Below are positions 8,948 to 17,709 of a DNA stretch of 64,000 bases, piece after piece (position 1 is the first letter of the stretch; each line of letters opens with the position of its first letter). Source of the stretch: JAUIAI01 sp045106815. Its GTDB lineage: Bacteria; Pseudomonadota; Gammaproteobacteria; Burkholderiales; Burkholderiaceae_E. The stretch spans positions 281,438 to 345,437 of the forward strand of contig JBGCFG010000003.1 of assembly GCA_045106815.1 (NCBI GenBank), read 5' to 3'. The notes beneath the pieces were generated by a model. It did not search any database. It worked only from the letters and a program-made list of their open reading frames with translations, and was not told the origin of the DNA. Position numbers and translations under genes: made by a program.

Positions 8948-8967
8948 GGGGGTTAATCCCCCCTTTT
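8946..8967 (+). terminator. Terminator-like hairpin at the end of fliK
   Basis: AAGGGGG, loop TTAAT, then CCCCCC and TTTT form a G/C stem followed by a short T run. It begins inside the fliK stop codon. A second small hairpin (GGGCA/TGCCC) follows at about 8969-8983. Together they suggest partial termination between fliK and fliL. The four-base T run is short, so attenuation rather than full termination is likely. Confidence 0.5.
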
Positions 8968-9073
8968 CGGGCAATTGGTGCCCTTAAGTTCCACTGACAA
9001 TGGTTTTTGATCTGCAGCCAGTGTGCCCCGCGGGGTATCTGCTGCCAGCCAGAATTGAGTCAATGGAGTCACC

Positions 9074-9727
9074 ATGTCAGACCCGAAAGCCGAAGACAAC
9101 GCTGAAGCGCCCCCGAAAAAGAAGGGCAAACTCATCATTATTATCGTAGCGCTGGTTTTGCTGCTGGGCGGCGGCGGCGCGGCAGCCTTCTTTATGCTCC
9201 AGAAGCCTGCCGAAAAAGACGGCGAGAATGCCGATCAGGCACAGGTAGAAGAGGAAGAAGAGGCGCCTGTCCGACCGCGCAAGAAAAAGCCCGGCGAGCC
9301 GCCCATTTTCGTGGAAATGGAAGCCTTTGTCTTCAACCTCCAAGACACTGATCAGGACCGGTTTGCCCAGGTAGCCGTCACGCTCGAAGTCATCGATGCC
9401 GAAGTCGAGGCAGAACTGGGGCTGGTGGAGCCGTCCGTTCGCAACGCGATCCTGATGCTCATGAGCTCCAAGACCAGCAATGAGATCTTGTCGGTTCAAG
9501 GCAAACAGACGCTCGCAGAACAAATAGTCGATTTTGCTAATTCGATTATGGCTGGTGAAGAACCACCAGCACTAGTTCCGAGAAGCAACAAGCGTGGCGC
9601 CGACCCTGCCAAGGACGGCTATCAGGTCGACCAGGCCGGCAAGACAAGTCCGGAACGGGCCAGGCGAGTTAAGTACATTCCAGAGCGAGTGACCCGCGCT
9701 CACTTCAAGCAATTCATCGTTCAGTAA
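9074..9727 (+). CDS. fliL: Flagellar basal body-associated protein FliL
   Basis: FliL is a single-pass inner-membrane protein that surrounds stator units and supports torque or swarming. A short basic, Lys-rich N-terminus (PPKKKGKL) leads into one membrane helix (residues about 20-42, ending in AAAFFML). An acidic linker follows. The periplasmic domain has the family features FVEMEAFVFNL, RFAQVAVTLEV and the terminal HFKQFIVQ. At 217 residues it is longer than usual because about 45 extra residues lie between the FANSIM helix and the last strand. It heads the fliLMNOPQR run after a 126-bp gap. Confidence 0.92.
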   Translation: MSDPKAEDNAEAPPKKKGKLIIIIVALVLLLGGGGAAAFFMLQKPAEKDGENADQAQVEEEEEAPVRPRKKKPGEPPIFVEMEAFVFNLQDTDQDRFAQVAVTLEVIDAEVEAELGLVEPSVRNAILMLMSSKTSNEILSVQGKQTLAEQIVDFANSIMAGEEPPALVPRSNKRGADPAKDGYQVDQAGKTSPERARRVKYIPERVTRAHFKQFIVQ

Positions 9728-9745
9728 AGGCTAACGAGAGCTGCT

Positions 9746-10759
9746 ATGGCTGACGAGTTTTTGTCACAAGACGAAGTGGATGCGCTGCTCTCCGGAACGG
9801 AAGAGGAAGAGACCACGGAGTTCGCCCCAGAAGAGTCTGATTCGCCAACGGCGCGTCGCTATGACTTATTGGAGCGAGAGCATCTTCGGCACCGTCGCCT
9901 GCCAGCAATGGAAGCTGCCCATGAACGCTTTGGGCGCGAACTAAAGCGCTCGCTATCTAGTTTTGTGCGTCGAACGGCGACGGTCTCCATGGGCGCCGCA
10001 CAGGTTCAACGCTACCGTGAGTTTATGGAGTCACTCCAGTTACCGTGCTCATTCAGCATCGTCAAGATCAATCCCCTACGGGGTAACGGACTCATGATCT
10101 GTGAGCCCGATCTCGTGTTCTCGCTGATTGAAACCATGTTTGGTGGTGCCGGTAAGTTGGCAGCAAGCCTAGAAGGCAGAAGCTTCTCGCCCACAGAGCG
10201 AAGCGTCATCGAAGCTATGGTCAGACGAGTGAGCGAAGCTTACCGACTGGCCTGGCAAGACACCTATCCATTATCGCTCGAATTGGTCAGATCAGAGAGC
10301 AAGCCACAGTACGCCATTGTTGCGGCGCCCGACGATTTAGTCATTACGCTGCGATGCCTGATAGACATCAACGGTATTTCAGGGGCGTTCCACCTTTGCT
10401 TGCCCAACGTCACGCTTGATCCCATTCGATCAACTTTGACGTCTGACATAAGCAAAGACCAATTGACGACCGACCCGATCTGGACGGAACGCCTCAGCGA
10501 ACAATTGTCGGTCGCTGAAATTGAAATGTCAGCCGCGCTGTCGCAAGTCAACCTGTCATTTGGCGAACTCATCAACTTGGGCGCAGGCGATTTCATTGAG
10601 TTTGAACTCGCCAAATCCGTGCAGGTAAATGTTAACAACGTGCCGTTTTTGCAGTGTCACTACGGCACCAACAATGGTCGCTACGCCGTGAAGATCAATG
10701 ACTTCTTGACGCCGACCGAACAAATCATTAGTGGAGCAAGCCATGACAGAGCCCAGTGA
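9746..10759 (+). CDS. fliM: Flagellar motor switch protein FliM
   Basis: FliM is the C-ring component that binds phospho-CheY and reverses the motor. The N-terminal CheY-P binding segment FLSQDEVDALLSG is intact at residues 4-16. The middle CheC-like domain follows (GGAGKLAASLEGRSFSPTE, then the VRRVSEAY helix). The C-terminal SpoA domain includes NLSFGELINLGAGDFIEFEL. The 337-residue length is normal. It ends 17 bp inside the fliN reading frame. Confidence 0.97.
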   Translation: MADEFLSQDEVDALLSGTEEEETTEFAPEESDSPTARRYDLLEREHLRHRRLPAMEAAHERFGRELKRSLSSFVRRTATVSMGAAQVQRYREFMESLQLPCSFSIVKINPLRGNGLMICEPDLVFSLIETMFGGAGKLAASLEGRSFSPTERSVIEAMVRRVSEAYRLAWQDTYPLSLELVRSESKPQYAIVAAPDDLVITLRCLIDINGISGAFHLCLPNVTLDPIRSTLTSDISKDQLTTDPIWTERLSEQLSVAEIEMSAALSQVNLSFGELINLGAGDFIEFELAKSVQVNVNNVPFLQCHYGTNNGRYAVKINDFLTPTEQIISGASHDRAQ

Positions 10760-11177
10760 AGAATCCGTAGCACCGGAGGCTGCACCACCCGTTGAAGACG
10801 TCACACCGCCTGAGCAAGATCAGGAAGCGATGCACACGGAAGTGGAAGCTGTCAGTAGCGCAGAAGGCCTATTCCCGGACCTTGCCGACACGGGATCGGC
10901 TGACGGCAGTCAGCGGGATATGTCTCTCTTGATGGACATCCCGGTTCAACTCACCGTAGAACTGGGCCGAAAGCGGGTACCCATTAAGCATGTCCTTCAG
11001 CTCGCGCAAGGGTCGGTCATTGAACTTGACGCCGCCGCAGGTGATCCGATGGATGTTCTGGTCAACGGATGCCTGATCGCTCAGGGTGAGGTCGTGGTTG
11101 TGAATGAACGGTTTGGCATTCGCCTGACCGAGATCGTGACGCCGTCCGAACGTATTCGAAGGCTCAATCGGCATTAA
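10743..11177 (+). CDS. fliN: Flagellar motor switch protein FliN
   Basis: FliN forms the base of the C ring through its SpoA domain and also docks FliH for export. The first ~65 residues are acidic and variable, ending at SQRDMSLLMDIP. The SpoA domain (PVQLTVELGRKRVPIKHVLQ, GSVIELD, VLVNGCLIAQGEVVVVNERF, GIRLTEIVTPSERIRRL) is typical. The ATG at 10743 is chosen because GGAG lies 7 bases upstream; a GTG at 10731 lacks such a site. It overlaps the fliM end by 17 bp. Length is 144 residues. Confidence 0.96.
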   Translation: MTEPSEESVAPEAAPPVEDVTPPEQDQEAMHTEVEAVSSAEGLFPDLADTGSADGSQRDMSLLMDIPVQLTVELGRKRVPIKHVLQLAQGSVIELDAAAGDPMDVLVNGCLIAQGEVVVVNERFGIRLTEIVTPSERIRRLNRH

Positions 11178-11181
11178 CACA

Positions 11182-11508
11182 ATGGACGCTGGATTTAACA
11201 TCGTATGGGCTGTTCTGATGCTGGTCGTCGTGGTGGCAGCAGTTCCCGCCAGCGTTTGGCTGATGCGCAAACTCCCCGGATTCAAACCGGTTGGCGGATC
11301 GACCCTAACTGTGTGCGAAACGCTTAGCCTTGGGCCGCGCGAAAGACTGCTGGTGGTTCGCTCGGGTGATCGGTACCTATTGCTTGGCGCCACTCCCCAG
11401 GCGGTAAATCTGGTGTGCGAACTAGCGAACTACCCTGATTCAGACCTCTCCCCTGGCCAATCGTTTGCCAGTCAATTGAAAAAGGCTGGCGATGAATCCC
11501 GACGATGA
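11182..11508 (+). CDS. fliO: Flagellar export apparatus protein FliO
   Basis: FliO is a small membrane protein that helps assemble the FliP pore of the export gate. One membrane helix is visible near the N-terminus (VWAVLMLVVVVAAVPASVWL). The cytoplasmic domain carries the family pattern ETLSLGPRERLLVVRSGDRY LLLG (two adjoining segments). The 108-residue length is within range. It lies 4 bp after fliN, and its last 17 bp overlap the start of fliP. Confidence 0.9.
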   Translation: MDAGFNIVWAVLMLVVVVAAVPASVWLMRKLPGFKPVGGSTLTVCETLSLGPRERLLVVRSGDRYLLLGATPQAVNLVCELANYPDSDLSPGQSFASQLKKAGDESRR

Positions 11509-12193
11509 ATTTCCCGGCCTGACCGTCACGGCTCAGGCCGCAGCCGACGGTGTTACGCAATACTCGGTTGCGATTGAAACCCTGCTGATTTTCGCGAGTC
11601 TGTCGTTTATTCCCGCGCTCGTACTGATGATGACCAGCTTTACCCGGATTGTGATTGTTCTGTCGCTGATGCGACAAGCGCTCGGCCTGCAAACGACGCC
11701 GCCCAATCAAGTCATTATCGGCATGTCTCTTTTTCTTAGCTTCTTCGTGATGAGTCCAACCCTGGACAAAATTTACGTTGACGCCTACCAGCCTTACTCA
11801 CGCGAAGAGATCGCCTTGCCCGAGGCCACTGAGCGGGCAAGTAAGTCGATTCGTGAGTTCATGCTGGTGCAAACGCGGCAGGCAGATATAGCCCTGTTTG
11901 CCGAGATCGCTGGCCTACCGGAAGACCTCGAATCGGAAAAGATTCCGATGCGGGTGATGGTGCCAGCCTTTGTCATCAGTGAGTTGAAAACAGCATTCCA
12001 AATTGGCTTTCTGGTATTCATTCCGTTCCTGGTGATTGATCTGGTGGTCGCCAGCGTCCTGATGTCAATGGGCATGATGATGCTGTCACCCGTGCTGGTC
12101 TCGCTACCATTCAAGCTCATGCTGTTCGTGCTTGCAGACGGCTGGCATTTGCTCGTTGGGTCCATGGTGGCAAGCTTCGGACCAGGAGGCTAG
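11492..12193 (+). CDS. fliP: Flagellar type III export gate protein FliP
   Basis: FliP forms the core of the export gate with FliQ and FliR. Diagnostic segments are intact: MMTSFTRIVIVLSLMRQALG, TPPNQVIIGMSLFLSFFVMS, RVMVPAFVISELKTAFQIGF and SMGMMMLSPVLVSLPFKLML. The 233-residue protein begins MNPDDEFPGLTVT, so it starts almost exactly where the mature form of other FliPs starts after signal-peptide cleavage. An in-frame TGA at 11477-11479 rules out a longer N-terminus. The start overlaps the fliO end by 17 bp. Confidence 0.96.
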   Translation: MNPDDEFPGLTVTAQAAADGVTQYSVAIETLLIFASLSFIPALVLMMTSFTRIVIVLSLMRQALGLQTTPPNQVIIGMSLFLSFFVMSPTLDKIYVDAYQPYSREEIALPEATERASKSIREFMLVQTRQADIALFAEIAGLPEDLESEKIPMRVMVPAFVISELKTAFQIGFLVFIPFLVIDLVVASVLMSMGMMMLSPVLVSLPFKLMLFVLADGWHLLVGSMVASFGPGG

Positions 12194-12195
12194 GC

Positions 12196-12468
12196 ATGGG
12201 CGCAGAATTTGTTCTGGGCATTGGCCGAACCGGCCTTGAAATGATGATGGTGATTGCGCTACCGCTGCTAACCGTTGCATTGGTGATCGGTTTGATCGTC
12301 AGCGTGCTCCAGGCCGTCACGCAAATCAATGAAACCACCTTGTCGTTTTTGCCAAAGCTTATTGCGTTGGCGATTGCGCTTGTACTGGGTGGCCCCTGGT
12401 TTGTCACGATGCTGACCGACTATATCCGCCGGACGCTGATGATGATTCCTCAGGCCGTACTCGGATGA
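12196..12468 (+). CDS. fliQ: Flagellar type III export gate protein FliQ
   Basis: FliQ is a 90-residue protein with two membrane helices (MMMVIALPLLTVALVIGLIV and FLPKLIALAIALVLGGPWFV) joined by the conserved loop VLQAVTQINETTLSF. It packs around FliP-FliR to close the export gate. It begins 2 bp after the fliP stop, and its stop overlaps the fliR start as ATGA. Length and motif order match the family closely. Confidence 0.97.
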   Translation: MGAEFVLGIGRTGLEMMMVIALPLLTVALVIGLIVSVLQAVTQINETTLSFLPKLIALAIALVLGGPWFVTMLTDYIRRTLMMIPQAVLG

Positions 12469-13217
12469 TCAGTTTCACTGATGCCGAGTTACTGAATCTT
12501 GTCACCGCCATTTTGCTGCCGTTTTTTCGAGTGCTCGGGCTGTTTACAGCGGCTCCTGTGCTTTCGCAGCGCTCAACACCTACGCGGGTACGGGTTGGCC
12601 TTGCTTTCCTGATCTGTATCATCGCCTTACCCGGCATTCAGACACCCGACATCGTCCTGGGCCCTGACTTGTTCGCGCTTATCCTGCACGAAGTCGTGGT
12701 TGGACTCACACTGGGCTTTTCGGCACGCGTTATCTTTGCAGCGTTTGAGATTGCGGGTGAAGCCATCGGATTACAAATGGGCCTGTCTTTTGCCGGTTTC
12801 TTTGATCCACAAAGCGGTGCAGCCAACCCGGTTGCCAGAACCATCAACCTCACCGCGGTCACCGCCTTCGTGATGCTCAATGGCCCGGGTCTGCTGGTGG
12901 CCGGTGTAGTTGCCAGTTTCACAGTCATTCCGATCGGGACCAACTATGACTGGTTTACCGCTGCGTCACCCACCCAACTTGGGACGGCTGTTTTTGCGTT
13001 GGCTCTGTCAATTGCCTTGCCCTTCATGATGCTCTTGCTGTTCGTCAACCTTGCGCTCGGCATCATGTCGCGTGTCGCACCGCAGTTCAGCGTATTTTCA
13101 GTCGGCTTTCCGCTCACGATTGGGATGGGCATGGCAATGCTGACCTTTGCGACCCCCCTGATGGATACCGCAGTTGGTCTTGCAATGACCTTGCTGGATC
13201 AGGCGTTGCCGGCTTGA
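12465..13217 (+). CDS. fliR: Flagellar type III export gate protein FliR
   Basis: FliR is the single-copy multi-pass subunit that completes the FliP5Q4R1 gate. At 250 residues it shows several membrane helices and the family segments LFTAAPVLSQRSTPTRVRVG, EVVVGLTLGFSARVIFAAFE and GLQMGLSFAGFFDPQSG. It ends the flagellar run; flhB is not adjacent. About 80 bp separate it from the following kinase gene. A small TGTGGG/CCCACA hairpin lies there at 13263-13283, without a T run. Confidence 0.95.
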   Translation: MISFTDAELLNLVTAILLPFFRVLGLFTAAPVLSQRSTPTRVRVGLAFLICIIALPGIQTPDIVLGPDLFALILHEVVVGLTLGFSARVIFAAFEIAGEAIGLQMGLSFAGFFDPQSGAANPVARTINLTAVTAFVMLNGPGLLVAGVVASFTVIPIGTNYDWFTAASPTQLGTAVFALALSIALPFMMLLLFVNLALGIMSRVAPQFSVFSVGFPLTIGMGMAMLTFATPLMDTAVGLAMTLLDQALPA

Positions 13218-13299
13218 CCGAGCGCTAGACTGTGGTGTTTATCCCCTGATAACTAGCTCGACTGTGGGGGTGGCTAACCCACAACCCTAAAATAGCCCC

Positions 13300-14436
13300 A
13301 TGGGCAGCCCGCAGGATCAGACAGTCACTACCGCCGATGCGCCGTTGCGGATATTGGTGGTTGAAGATGTCGAAGCAGACTTTGAATTGCTTGTCGTCAC
13401 GCTAAAGCGACAAGGGGTGAACGCTGTTTGCAAACGCGTTGAGACGGAGGTCGCAATGCGTATCGCGCTGTCTGAGCACGCCTGGGATGCCATTATCTCT
13501 GACCATCATCTGCCCGCTTTCTCAAGCGGCGATGCACTGCGGGTTCAGCGCGAACTTGCCAGGGACAAACCGTTTCTGATCGTTTCAGGCACCATCGGCG
13601 AAGACGCTGCGGTCGAAGCGATGCGCAATGGCGCTGACGACTACTTGATCAAAGGAAGGCTGGCTCGCCTTGGTGGCGCGCTAAACAACGCGATTGCAGC
13701 CGCCCGTACCCGAGCGCGCAAGAGAGCGGCTGAGCGAGAGCTGAGTCGCTCTCAGCAAGATCTACAAGCTTTGTCTGCCCACCTGCTGACAGCAGTCGAA
13801 TCTGAGCGTAGTGCTGTCGCCCGAGATATCCACGATGAAATCGGCAGCGGTCTGACTTCACTCAAGTTTGACCTCGCCACGATTGCCCGCCTTGGTGATG
13901 AGCAAGTGACGGCCAAAGCCCGCGACGGAACTCAGCAGATCACTGCACTGATGCAGGCCTGCGAGCGGTTGATTAAAGAACTGCGTCCGCCGGTCTTGGA
14001 CGCAGGCCTCGAACCGGCACTGCAGTGGCTAGTCAAACGCTTTGGTGAACGCACTGGCATTGCGTCGAAACTGCACTGCCACCAACGTCGTGACAGCTTA
14101 CCTGCCAATATCGAACTAGCGTGCTACCGAACAGTTCAGGAGGCTTTGAACAATGTCATGAAACACGCCAAGGCAACGCAAGTCACGATTGATCTTGTGA
14201 TCGGTTTACATGACTTGTCGCTCGAAATCAGTGATAACGGAGTCGGATTCAGCCCCAATCAAGTCAGCAAACCAACTTCGTTCGGATTGCGCGGCCTGAC
14301 CGAGCGAATCAAACAACATGACGGCTGGTTGGATGTCACTGGCTCGTCGACCGGTACATCAACTGGCACAACCGTCATCGTTTCAATGCCCTTACCTGGC
14401 GTCGACAGCGACCTTGAGCGGACTGCGGACGGATGA
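13300..14436 (+). CDS. Receiver-domain-fused NarX-type (HisKA_3) sensor histidine kinase
   Basis: A 378-residue cytoplasmic hybrid protein. An N-terminal receiver domain (about 15-135) has the phospho-acceptor Asp at residue 68 (AIISDHHLPAF) and a lysine in DDYLIKGR. A short helical linker leads to a HisKA_3 dimerisation domain with the phospho-accepting His178 (ARDIHDEIGSGLTSLKFDLA). The ATPase domain follows with TVQEALNNVMKHAKA, DNGVGFS and GLRGLTERI. No membrane segment or extra sensor domain is present, so the receiver probably is the input. It overlaps the next gene (a NarL-type regulator) as ATGA, so they form a pair. Its signal is unknown. Confidence 0.9.
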   Translation: MGSPQDQTVTTADAPLRILVVEDVEADFELLVVTLKRQGVNAVCKRVETEVAMRIALSEHAWDAIISDHHLPAFSSGDALRVQRELARDKPFLIVSGTIGEDAAVEAMRNGADDYLIKGRLARLGGALNNAIAAARTRARKRAAERELSRSQQDLQALSAHLLTAVESERSAVARDIHDEIGSGLTSLKFDLATIARLGDEQVTAKARDGTQQITALMQACERLIKELRPPVLDAGLEPALQWLVKRFGERTGIASKLHCHQRRDSLPANIELACYRTVQEALNNVMKHAKATQVTIDLVIGLHDLSLEISDNGVGFSPNQVSKPTSFGLRGLTERIKQHDGWLDVTGSSTGTSTGTTVIVSMPLPGVDSDLERTADG

Positions 14437-15065
14437 TTAGAGTAACCCTCGTGGACGATCATGCGCTGATCCGGCGCGGCCTGCGCGAAACGCTTTGCGC
14501 TGACGGCGATATCGAAGTGGTGGCTGAAGCCGGTGACTATGCCGAATGGCTGGACTCGATGCGGGCCGTTCGCTGCGACGTTTTGATTCTTGATCTCAGC
14601 CTGCCCGGGCGTAGTGGTATTGAGATCCTGAACCGTTTGGAACAGGAAGAAGATCCGCCAAGGGTTGTTGTCTTATCGCAGTATCCGGAAGATCAATACG
14701 GCATTAGAACCCTAAAAGCCGGCGCCATGGCCTACCTCAACAAGGCGATCGATCCTGACACCATGCTCAAGGCTGTGCGCCAGGTTGCTGCCGGACGAAA
14801 ATTCGTGACACCAGAGATTGCGACTGCCTTGATGGAAAATGTTGTCGACAACCGGCCAGAGCTGGCTCATCAGGCATTGTCAGAGCGCGAGCGACAGACC
14901 ATGACGCTGATTGCGACTGGCACAAAGCTCTCTCAAATTGCCCAGCAACTTAACTTGTCGCCCAAGACCGTCAGCGTGTACCGGTCACGCATTCTTGAAA
15001 AACTGCAGCTTGGCAGCAATGCGGAAATCGCGGCCTACGCGGTACGCCACGGCTTGATCGAGTAG
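14433..15065 (+). CDS. NarL/FixJ-family response regulator
   Basis: A 210-residue regulator with an N-terminal receiver domain (phospho-acceptor Asp54 in LILDLSLPGRSG, conserved Thr/Ser and Lys positions in VVLSQYPEDQ and YLNKAIDP). A C-terminal LuxR-type helix-turn-helix (about 148-205) reads LSERERQTMTLIATG, then QLNLSPKTVSVYRSRILEKL. It should bind DNA as a dimer when phosphorylated by the upstream kinase, with which it shares an ATGA overlap. Target genes cannot be told from sequence. Proximity to fli genes makes motility a possible but unproven target. Confidence 0.92.
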   Translation: MIRVTLVDDHALIRRGLRETLCADGDIEVVAEAGDYAEWLDSMRAVRCDVLILDLSLPGRSGIEILNRLEQEEDPPRVVVLSQYPEDQYGIRTLKAGAMAYLNKAIDPDTMLKAVRQVAAGRKFVTPEIATALMENVVDNRPELAHQALSERERQTMTLIATGTKLSQIAQQLNLSPKTVSVYRSRILEKLQLGSNAEIAAYAVRHGLIE

Positions 15066-15186
15066 TTTGCTGCAACTGCACATTGCAAAAGACGGTCAAT
15101 TCGGTCTTTGGCACACAGTCGGTGCTTAGATTCACGCTGGTTTCTGGCAATATCGTGCAAAAGATTCTCCATCCTTGGTGTAAAAG

Positions 15187-17106
15187 TTGCAATCGTCTCT
15201 AGACCCGCAATCGGGCGCTATTGCCCGGGTGGCAACGCCGCTGCGCTGGTTAGCTGGTACGGTGATCGCTCTGGCGATCATTGGGCTCGCGCTTGTCCTC
15301 ATTGATGGGCTATTCGGATTCGGTACAACGAGTGGCAGTAGCCATGACGCGTTGTTGCCGCTGGTTCTCGTCGCTGTCGTGTCTGGCGCCGGAGTCACGC
15401 TGCTGGTTGGCATTTTGTTGTCTAAGGCTTCGCGAGACAAAACTGAACTGACCACTGCCCCACTAACAGCGACGCTCTCACAAAGCGATTTTTCGGGTGC
15501 CCTTGCCAAAGATGGGGTACGCCTCATGCGCGGCCTTACACGCAATGGTTACTGGCTCAGCGGAACGGAAGGGACATTCGAGCAAATTGATCCGGCCCAT
15601 GACGACACGCAGCTCCGGCTGACCGAACTGCTCGGCAAACATCGCAAATCGCTTGCAGCGGATGACGTAAGCAGAGAAGCCCTGGCAGGCATTGCCCGAC
15701 AAACCGCGGCTCGCCTGCCCTACCGTGATGTACTCTGGCAATGTCGCTTGCCAGGCGGTCAGTGCCTGAATGTGCGGGAAAGCGGGATGCCTCGCTATGA
15801 CACCGATGGCGAATTTTGTGGTTACCACGGATTCATTGAAGACATCAGCTCGCAGGCATTAGACCCGATCCGAACCCAACTCGTCACGCAGGCGCTTGAA
15901 GTTCTGCCGATGCCGCTCGCCCTGCTGCATGTCGATTTGGATGCCGTTAACGGTGATGGATGGAAACTGGTTTGGGCTAATGCCCCCATGACTCATCTAA
16001 CGGGTCGCAGCCAGATCGAACTGAGCGATGAACCCTTGTATCACTGGCTTCTCTGCGCGCCGGAGAATTCCTCGGAAGCCGATTTAACGGGTGCCAACAG
16101 TCGCAGACGTACCGGCCCGGCGTTGGATCATTTGCTGCACAAGGGCGACACCCATCAAGGTAACGGCCTGGTGCTTGACCGCTATGGCAGACGACGCCAA
16201 GTCGTTCTGACGCTTGAAAGAATCGATGCCGGCCAGCCGGGCAACCAACTCATGCTGATTGCCGCTGATCCTACGAGTGCCGCATTACGTAAGCTGCAAA
16301 CTAGCGCGACTGCAGTAGAGGCAAGCCGCCAGGAACTGGCAAAACGGCAGTTGGATATTGAGGTCACGACCCGGGAGTTGGAGTCGTTCAGTCACACGGT
16401 TTCACACGACTTGCGACACCCGCTGCGTATTGTTGATGGTTTTGCACGGATCATTCAGGAGGACTATGGTCAGTTATTCGACCAAGCCGGCGTCGAGCAC
16501 TTGAACCGGATTCTCAGTGCGGCCCATCGCATGAATTCGATGATCGACGCATTGATTGAACTTCACAGCATCTCGAGTCAGCCGATTGCAGATGATCCAA
16601 TCGATCTTACGGCAATGGCCAGCGAGATTTGCGAAGAACTGCGTGAAGACGAAACATCCAGAAACGTTGACATCTGGATTGAGCCCAATATGTCCTGCCG
16701 CGGAGACCGCCAACTCATTCGGATGGCGTTGTTCAATCTTATTCAAAATGCCTGGAAATACACCAGCAAAACGAACGATGCGACGATCTCCATCGACACA
16801 GTCTCTTTGGACGACACGCGGGTCTACCGCGTGACAGACAACGGCGCGGGCTTTGATATGCGGTTTGCCGATCGCCTGTTCAATCTTTTTCACCGACTGC
16901 ATGGCCAGTCTGACTTTCAAGGCTCAGGTGTCGGACTAGCGACTGTTCAACGCATTGTGCGGCGCCATAGCGGCAGAATCTGGGCAAGCGCAACACTTGG
17001 CGAGGGCGCGTGCTTTCAGTTTACGCTTTGGGATACCTTTGCCGAGTCGCTGACTTCGGACCGTAAAACCGACGCAGACTCGCCGCAGCCAAAAGACGCG
17101 CTATGA
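15187..17106 (+). CDS. Membrane-anchored PAS-domain sensor histidine kinase
   Basis: A 639-residue kinase. Two membrane helices lie near the N-terminus (WLAGTVIALAIIGLALVLI and LLPLVLVAVVSGAGVTLLVG) with only a short loop between, so sensing is probably not periplasmic. One or two PAS-like regions follow (about 110-225 and 235-370). The HisKA domain has His407 (SHTVSHDLRHPLRIVDGFAR), and the ATPase domain has NLIQNAWKYT, DNGAGFD and GSGVGLATVQRIV, resembling phytochrome-type kinases. The start is TTG; an in-frame stop (TAA, 15181-15183) lies just upstream. It has no adjacent same-strand regulator. Its 3' end overlaps the convergent ANTAR regulator by 6 bp. Confidence 0.88.
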   Translation: MQSSLDPQSGAIARVATPLRWLAGTVIALAIIGLALVLIDGLFGFGTTSGSSHDALLPLVLVAVVSGAGVTLLVGILLSKASRDKTELTTAPLTATLSQSDFSGALAKDGVRLMRGLTRNGYWLSGTEGTFEQIDPAHDDTQLRLTELLGKHRKSLAADDVSREALAGIARQTAARLPYRDVLWQCRLPGGQCLNVRESGMPRYDTDGEFCGYHGFIEDISSQALDPIRTQLVTQALEVLPMPLALLHVDLDAVNGDGWKLVWANAPMTHLTGRSQIELSDEPLYHWLLCAPENSSEADLTGANSRRRTGPALDHLLHKGDTHQGNGLVLDRYGRRRQVVLTLERIDAGQPGNQLMLIAADPTSAALRKLQTSATAVEASRQELAKRQLDIEVTTRELESFSHTVSHDLRHPLRIVDGFARIIQEDYGQLFDQAGVEHLNRILSAAHRMNSMIDALIELHSISSQPIADDPIDLTAMASEICEELREDETSRNVDIWIEPNMSCRGDRQLIRMALFNLIQNAWKYTSKTNDATISIDTVSLDDTRVYRVTDNGAGFDMRFADRLFNLFHRLHGQSDFQGSGVGLATVQRIVRRHSGRIWASATLGEGACFQFTLWDTFAESLTSDRKTDADSPQPKDAL

Positions 17107-17709
17107 ATCAGTGATGCGCGACTCATTGACTGATGCGACGACATCAAGCGCGACCTGATTCAAAGACTGCTGATTCTGCTTAGCCAGGTCTCCGAGGGTG
17201 CGAAGTGCTTCGGTCAGTTCAATGCTGTTGCGTTCCATGAGGATGCCCGCAGCCACCCAGCGTTGAATGTTTTCGCCTTCAGGGGCCAATGGCGCCACCG
17301 GCTCCAAAGAGGATGCATGAGCTTGTTCGGCGAGTTTGGATAGGGCTTTTTCAAGTCGAGAGAGCAACCGGGTCGTCTCAATCGGTTTGACAAGATAATC
17401 AACGGCGCCGAAAGAAACACCCCGCTCTACTGCCTCATCACCACCATACGCAGACAGAAACATAAACGGTGTGTTGACGTAGTCGCGAAGGTAAGCGGCA
17501 ACATCCAGTCCCGTCTTACCATCCATCGCAATATCCAGAATCGCTAAATCGGGCCTGTTCTGGCGAGCCAACAATATGGCATCGTCACCATTGTCCGTTT
17601 CGATCACTTCGTAACCGGCTTGCCTGAGTGCTGTGGTGATGCTCAGCAACACCAGACGATCGTCGTCGCAGACCAGTAGCGTTTTCTTCTGCGATTGCGG
17701 GGAACTCAA
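17101..17709 (-). CDS. ANTAR-domain response regulator (predicted RNA-binding antiterminator)
   Basis: A 202-residue protein with an N-terminal receiver domain (acidic pocket CDDDR, phospho-acceptor Asp59 in LAILDIAMDGKTG, Lys108 in YLVKPIE). The C-terminal region (about 145-198) has the ANTAR pattern, including AAGILMERNSIELTEALRTL and NQVALDVV. ANTAR proteins bind paired RNA hairpins in nascent leaders and prevent termination; EutV, NasT and PdtaR are known examples. The start codon is TTG and overlaps the stop of the upstream kinase gene as TTGA, so the two are translationally coupled. RNA targets are not identifiable here. Confidence 0.85.
   Translation of the reverse strand: MSSPQSQKKTLLVCDDDRLVLLSITTALRQAGYEVIETDNGDDAILLARQNRPDLAILDIAMDGKTGLDVAAYLRDYVNTPFMFLSAYGGDEAVERGVSFGAVDYLVKPIETTRLLSRLEKALSKLAEQAHASSLEPVAPLAPEGENIQRWVAAGILMERNSIELTEALRTLGDLAKQNQQSLNQVALDVVASVNESRITDS

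Noticed and set aside
15150..15180. Sigma54-like GG/GC pair before the 639-residue kinase gene
   Set aside because: The spacing between the GG and GC doublets is 9 bases rather than 10 (and 12 in a second candidate nearby), so it does not meet the strict sigma54 geometry.
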